From the NCBI GenBank assembly GCA_964587515.1, contig CAZPMO010000227.1, positions 1 through 6,772 of the forward strand: a stretch of 6,772 nucleotides of DNA, in the 5' to 3' direction. The notes beneath the pieces were generated by a model that did not search any database, was not told where the DNA came from, and saw nothing but the letters and a program-made list of their open reading frames with translations. Position 1 is the first letter of the stretch. Every line of letters starts with the position of its first letter. The DNA comes from CAZPMO01 sp964587515. Its GTDB lineage: Bacteria; Pseudomonadota; Alphaproteobacteria; MPNO01. Both the position numbers and the translations under genes were made by a program. Positions 4,922-6,772 of this stretch are shown here, in pieces.

Positions 4922-6772
4922 ATGGCCAACGGTTATATGGGCAGGATCCTGAACGTGGATCTGAGCGGCGGGACCCTATCCGACGAGGTCATCGCCGACG
5001 ACATTTTGCGCGACTACGTGGGCGGCTACGGCGTCGCCGCCCGGCTGCTCTACGAGCGCATGCCCGCCGGGGCCGACCCGCTCGGGCCGGAGAACCTGCT
5101 GGCCGTCTTCACCGGCCCGCTCACCGGCAGCCCCAGCATCGAGGGCAACCGCTTCGTGGTCTGCTGCAAGTCGCCGCTCACCGGCGGTTGGGGCGACGCC
5201 AACTGCGGCGGTACCTTCGGCCCCGCCATGAAGGCCGCCGGCTACGACGGCGTCATCTTCTCCGGCATCTCCGACAAGCCGGTCTACCTGTTGCTCGACG
5301 ACGGTGAGGCCAGCCTGCATGACGCCAGCGACCTCTGGGGTCAGGACGCCAACGAGGCCGAAGAAGCCCTACAGAAGGAATACGGCGGTGACGGCCGCAT
5401 CAGCAAGGCCCAGGTGGCGCTGATCGGCCAGGCCGGCGAGAACCTGTCGCTGATCTCCTGCGTCATGAACGACTACGGCCGCGCCGCCGGGCGCTCCGGG
5501 GTCGGCGCGGTTATGGGCTCGAAGAAGGTCAAGGCCATCGTCGCCCGCGGCGAGCAGGAACTACCGATGCTCGACGCCGCCGCCGCCGCCGCCACCCGCC
5601 GTCGCTACATCCCCACCGGCAAGGAACTGGCCGACCAGGGCAAGGGCGGGTACGACACCTTCGTCGACTACGGCACCATCGGCATCACCGGCGAGTCCTC
5701 GTACTCGGGCGACGGCCCGATCAAGAACTGGGGCGGGCGCGCCAACGTGGACTTCAAGGAAGGCCGCGATGCCTTCGAGCAGGACATGTTGATCGAGACC
5801 TACCAGGACCGTAAGTACGGCTGCTGGCGCTGCACCATGTCCTGCGGCGGGCACATGAGCGTCAAGGAAGGCCCGCTGGCCGGCACCAAGCACCACAAGG
5901 TCGAGTACGAGACGGCCGCCGCCTTCGGGCTGATGAACGAGATGTCCTCGTTCCCGCACCTGCTCAAGCTCAACGAGCTGTGCAACCGTTTCGGCTTCGA
6001 CACCATCTCGGCCGGCGTCACGACCTCGTTCGCGGTCGAGTGCTTCGAGGAAGGGCTGATCACTGCCGAGGATCTCGGTGGACTGGAACTCGCCTGGGGC
6101 GACGCCGACTCGCTCATTACGCTGATCGAGATGATGGCCCACCGCAAGGGCTTCGGCGACATCCTGGCCGACGGCGTCAAAGTGGCCGCCGAGAAGATCG
6201 GCAAGGGCTCCGAGCAGTACGCGATGCACGTCGGCGGCTCCGAAGTCGCAATGCACGACCCGAAGTTCACCCCGGGCCTGGCGCCGACCTACAAGCTCGA
6301 CGCCACCCCCGGCCGCCACACCCAGGGCGGCGAACTGGTCGCTCCGCCGGATGTCGACGAGCCGGCCGGCTACGACGCCCACAAGTACGACACCCACGCC
6401 GATTGGCACAAGTGGCTGGTCGACGCGGTGCACGTGGTCAACTCGTCGGGCGTCTGCCTCTTCGCCTGGTCTTCGTACCCGCACACCTTCATTCCCGATT
6501 TCATGAAGGATGTCGCCGGGCACACCGGCACGTTCGATGAGATGCTGAAGGCCGGCGAGCGGATCGCCCAGATCCGACACGCCTTCAACCTCCGCGAGGG
6601 CATCAACCCGGTCGAGATTTCGATCCCCGGGCGGATCCTCGGTGACCCGCCCCAGACCGAAGGCAACATGCGCGGGATCACCATCGACATCGACATGCAG
6701 ACCGAGAAGTTCTGCGAGGTGATGGGCTGGGACGGCGTCACCGCGGTGCCGAGTCGGGAGCGCCTCGAATCC
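4922..6772 (+). CDS. aor: Tungsten-containing aldehyde:ferredoxin oxidoreductase (3' end outside the window)
   Basis: The frame is open for 617 codons to the last base of the window. Family members run about 600-640 residues, so only the extreme C terminus is missing. AOR oxidises aldehydes to carboxylic acids and passes electrons to ferredoxin, using a tungsten-bispterin cofactor and one [4Fe-4S] cluster; it is cytoplasmic. Visible are the N-terminal domain start (GRILNVDLSGG, DYVGGYGVAARLL), R77 in EGNRF, and the cofactor-loop pattern GRAAGRSGVGAVMGSKKVKA starting at 186. The cluster ligands are C301-x2-C304-x3-C308 and C512. EYETAA at 328-333 carries the conserved active-site Glu. H466 in PGRHTQGG corresponds to P. 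furiosus AOR H448, with the same offset (18) as C512 to C494. In the DxxGLC motif before the fourth Cys, Asp is replaced by N507. It has a perfect ribosome site and is divergent from an SDR. The actual aldehyde is unknown, and a non-canonical AOR clade is possible. Confidence 0.95.
   Translation, partial: MANGYMGRILNVDLSGGTLSDEVIADDILRDYVGGYGVAARLLYERMPAGADPLGPENLLAVFTGPLTGSPSIEGNRFVVCCKSPLTGGWGDANCGGTFGPAMKAAGYDGVIFSGISDKPVYLLLDDGEASLHDASDLWGQDANEAEEALQKEYGGDGRISKAQVALIGQAGENLSLISCVMNDYGRAAGRSGVGAVMGSKKVKAIVARGEQELPMLDAAAAAATRRRYIPTGKELADQGKGGYDTFVDYGTIGITGESSYSGDGPIKNWGGRANVDFKEGRDAFEQDMLIETYQDRKYGCWRCTMSCGGHMSVKEGPLAGTKHHKVEYETAAAFGLMNEMSSFPHLLKLNELCNRFGFDTISAGVTTSFAVECFEEGLITAEDLGGLELAWGDADSLITLIEMMAHRKGFGDILADGVKVAAEKIGKGSEQYAMHVGGSEVAMHDPKFTPGLAPTYKLDATPGRHTQGGELVAPPDVDEPAGYDAHKYDTHADWHKWLVDAVHVVNSSGVCLFAWSSYPHTFIPDFMKDVAGHTGTFDEMLKAGERIAQIRHAFNLREGINPVEISIPGRILGDPPQTEGNMRGITIDIDMQTEKFCEVMGWDGVTAVPSRERLES

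Noticed and set aside
4873..5307. Overlapping plus-strand frame with ATG at 4873 upstream of the aldehyde oxidoreductase
   Set aside because: It runs out of frame deep into the AOR gene, its product is Arg-rich with no motifs, and the AOR start at 4922 has a perfect ribosome site. It is also too long to be a leader peptide.
5561..6580. A 339-codon minus-strand open frame inside the aldehyde oxidoreductase gene
   Set aside because: The plus strand has every key AOR motif across this region; the minus frame is low-complexity Gly/Val/Ala-rich and resembles no family.

Overview
This is a strongly GC-rich bacterial window (well above 60% G+C by eye, with most codons ending in G or C). It holds six protein-coding genes, the first and last cut by the window edges. 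No RNA genes, insertion sequences, CRISPR arrays or phage genes were seen. Putting the two enolase-superfamily genes, the tungsten-type aldehyde oxidoreductase and the DUF4389 membrane protein together suggests an environmental bacterium. Marine Chloroflexota of the SAR202/Dehalococcoidia kind, known for many enolase-superfamily paralogues, are one candidate. That placement is inference from gene content, not a measured assignment.

Layout. Positions 2-3082 (+ strand) carry three genes in a row. They are the 3' part of a mandelate-racemase-subgroup enzyme with a KxK motif, a complete D-galactonate-dehydratase-like enzyme (1033-2205), and panB, ketopantoate hydroxymethyltransferase (2249-3082). 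The gaps of 68 and 43 bp are compatible with one transcript. After a 195-bp gap holding a long GC-rich dyad and a probable promoter, a DUF4389 membrane protein (3278-3919) follows on the same strand. It is built from two tandem copies of one unit. A perfect 14-bp hairpin at 3941-3972 then separates this block from a convergent short-chain dehydrogenase (SDR, 4741-3995, - strand). The SDR is divergent from an aldehyde:ferredoxin oxidoreductase gene (4922 to the window end, + strand). Their shared 180-bp gap contains an AT-rich patch with overlapping promoter-like elements on both strands.

How the genes may work together. The two enolase-superfamily proteins keep the metal ligands and His-Asp dyads of acid-sugar dehydratases and racemases, so oxidation or dehydration of sugar acids to 2-keto-3-deoxy acids is the natural reading. 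PanB makes the pantothenate precursor ketopantoate; no other pantothenate gene is visible here. The SDR and the aldehyde oxidoreductase could act in sequence (alcohol to aldehyde to acid), but only their divergent arrangement supports this. The window looks like ordinary metabolic chromosome. I found no convincing evidence of a previously undescribed system. The most interesting points are the unequal pair of enolase paralogues beside panB, the Asp-to-Glu metal-ligand change in the second, and the SDR/oxidoreductase divergon.
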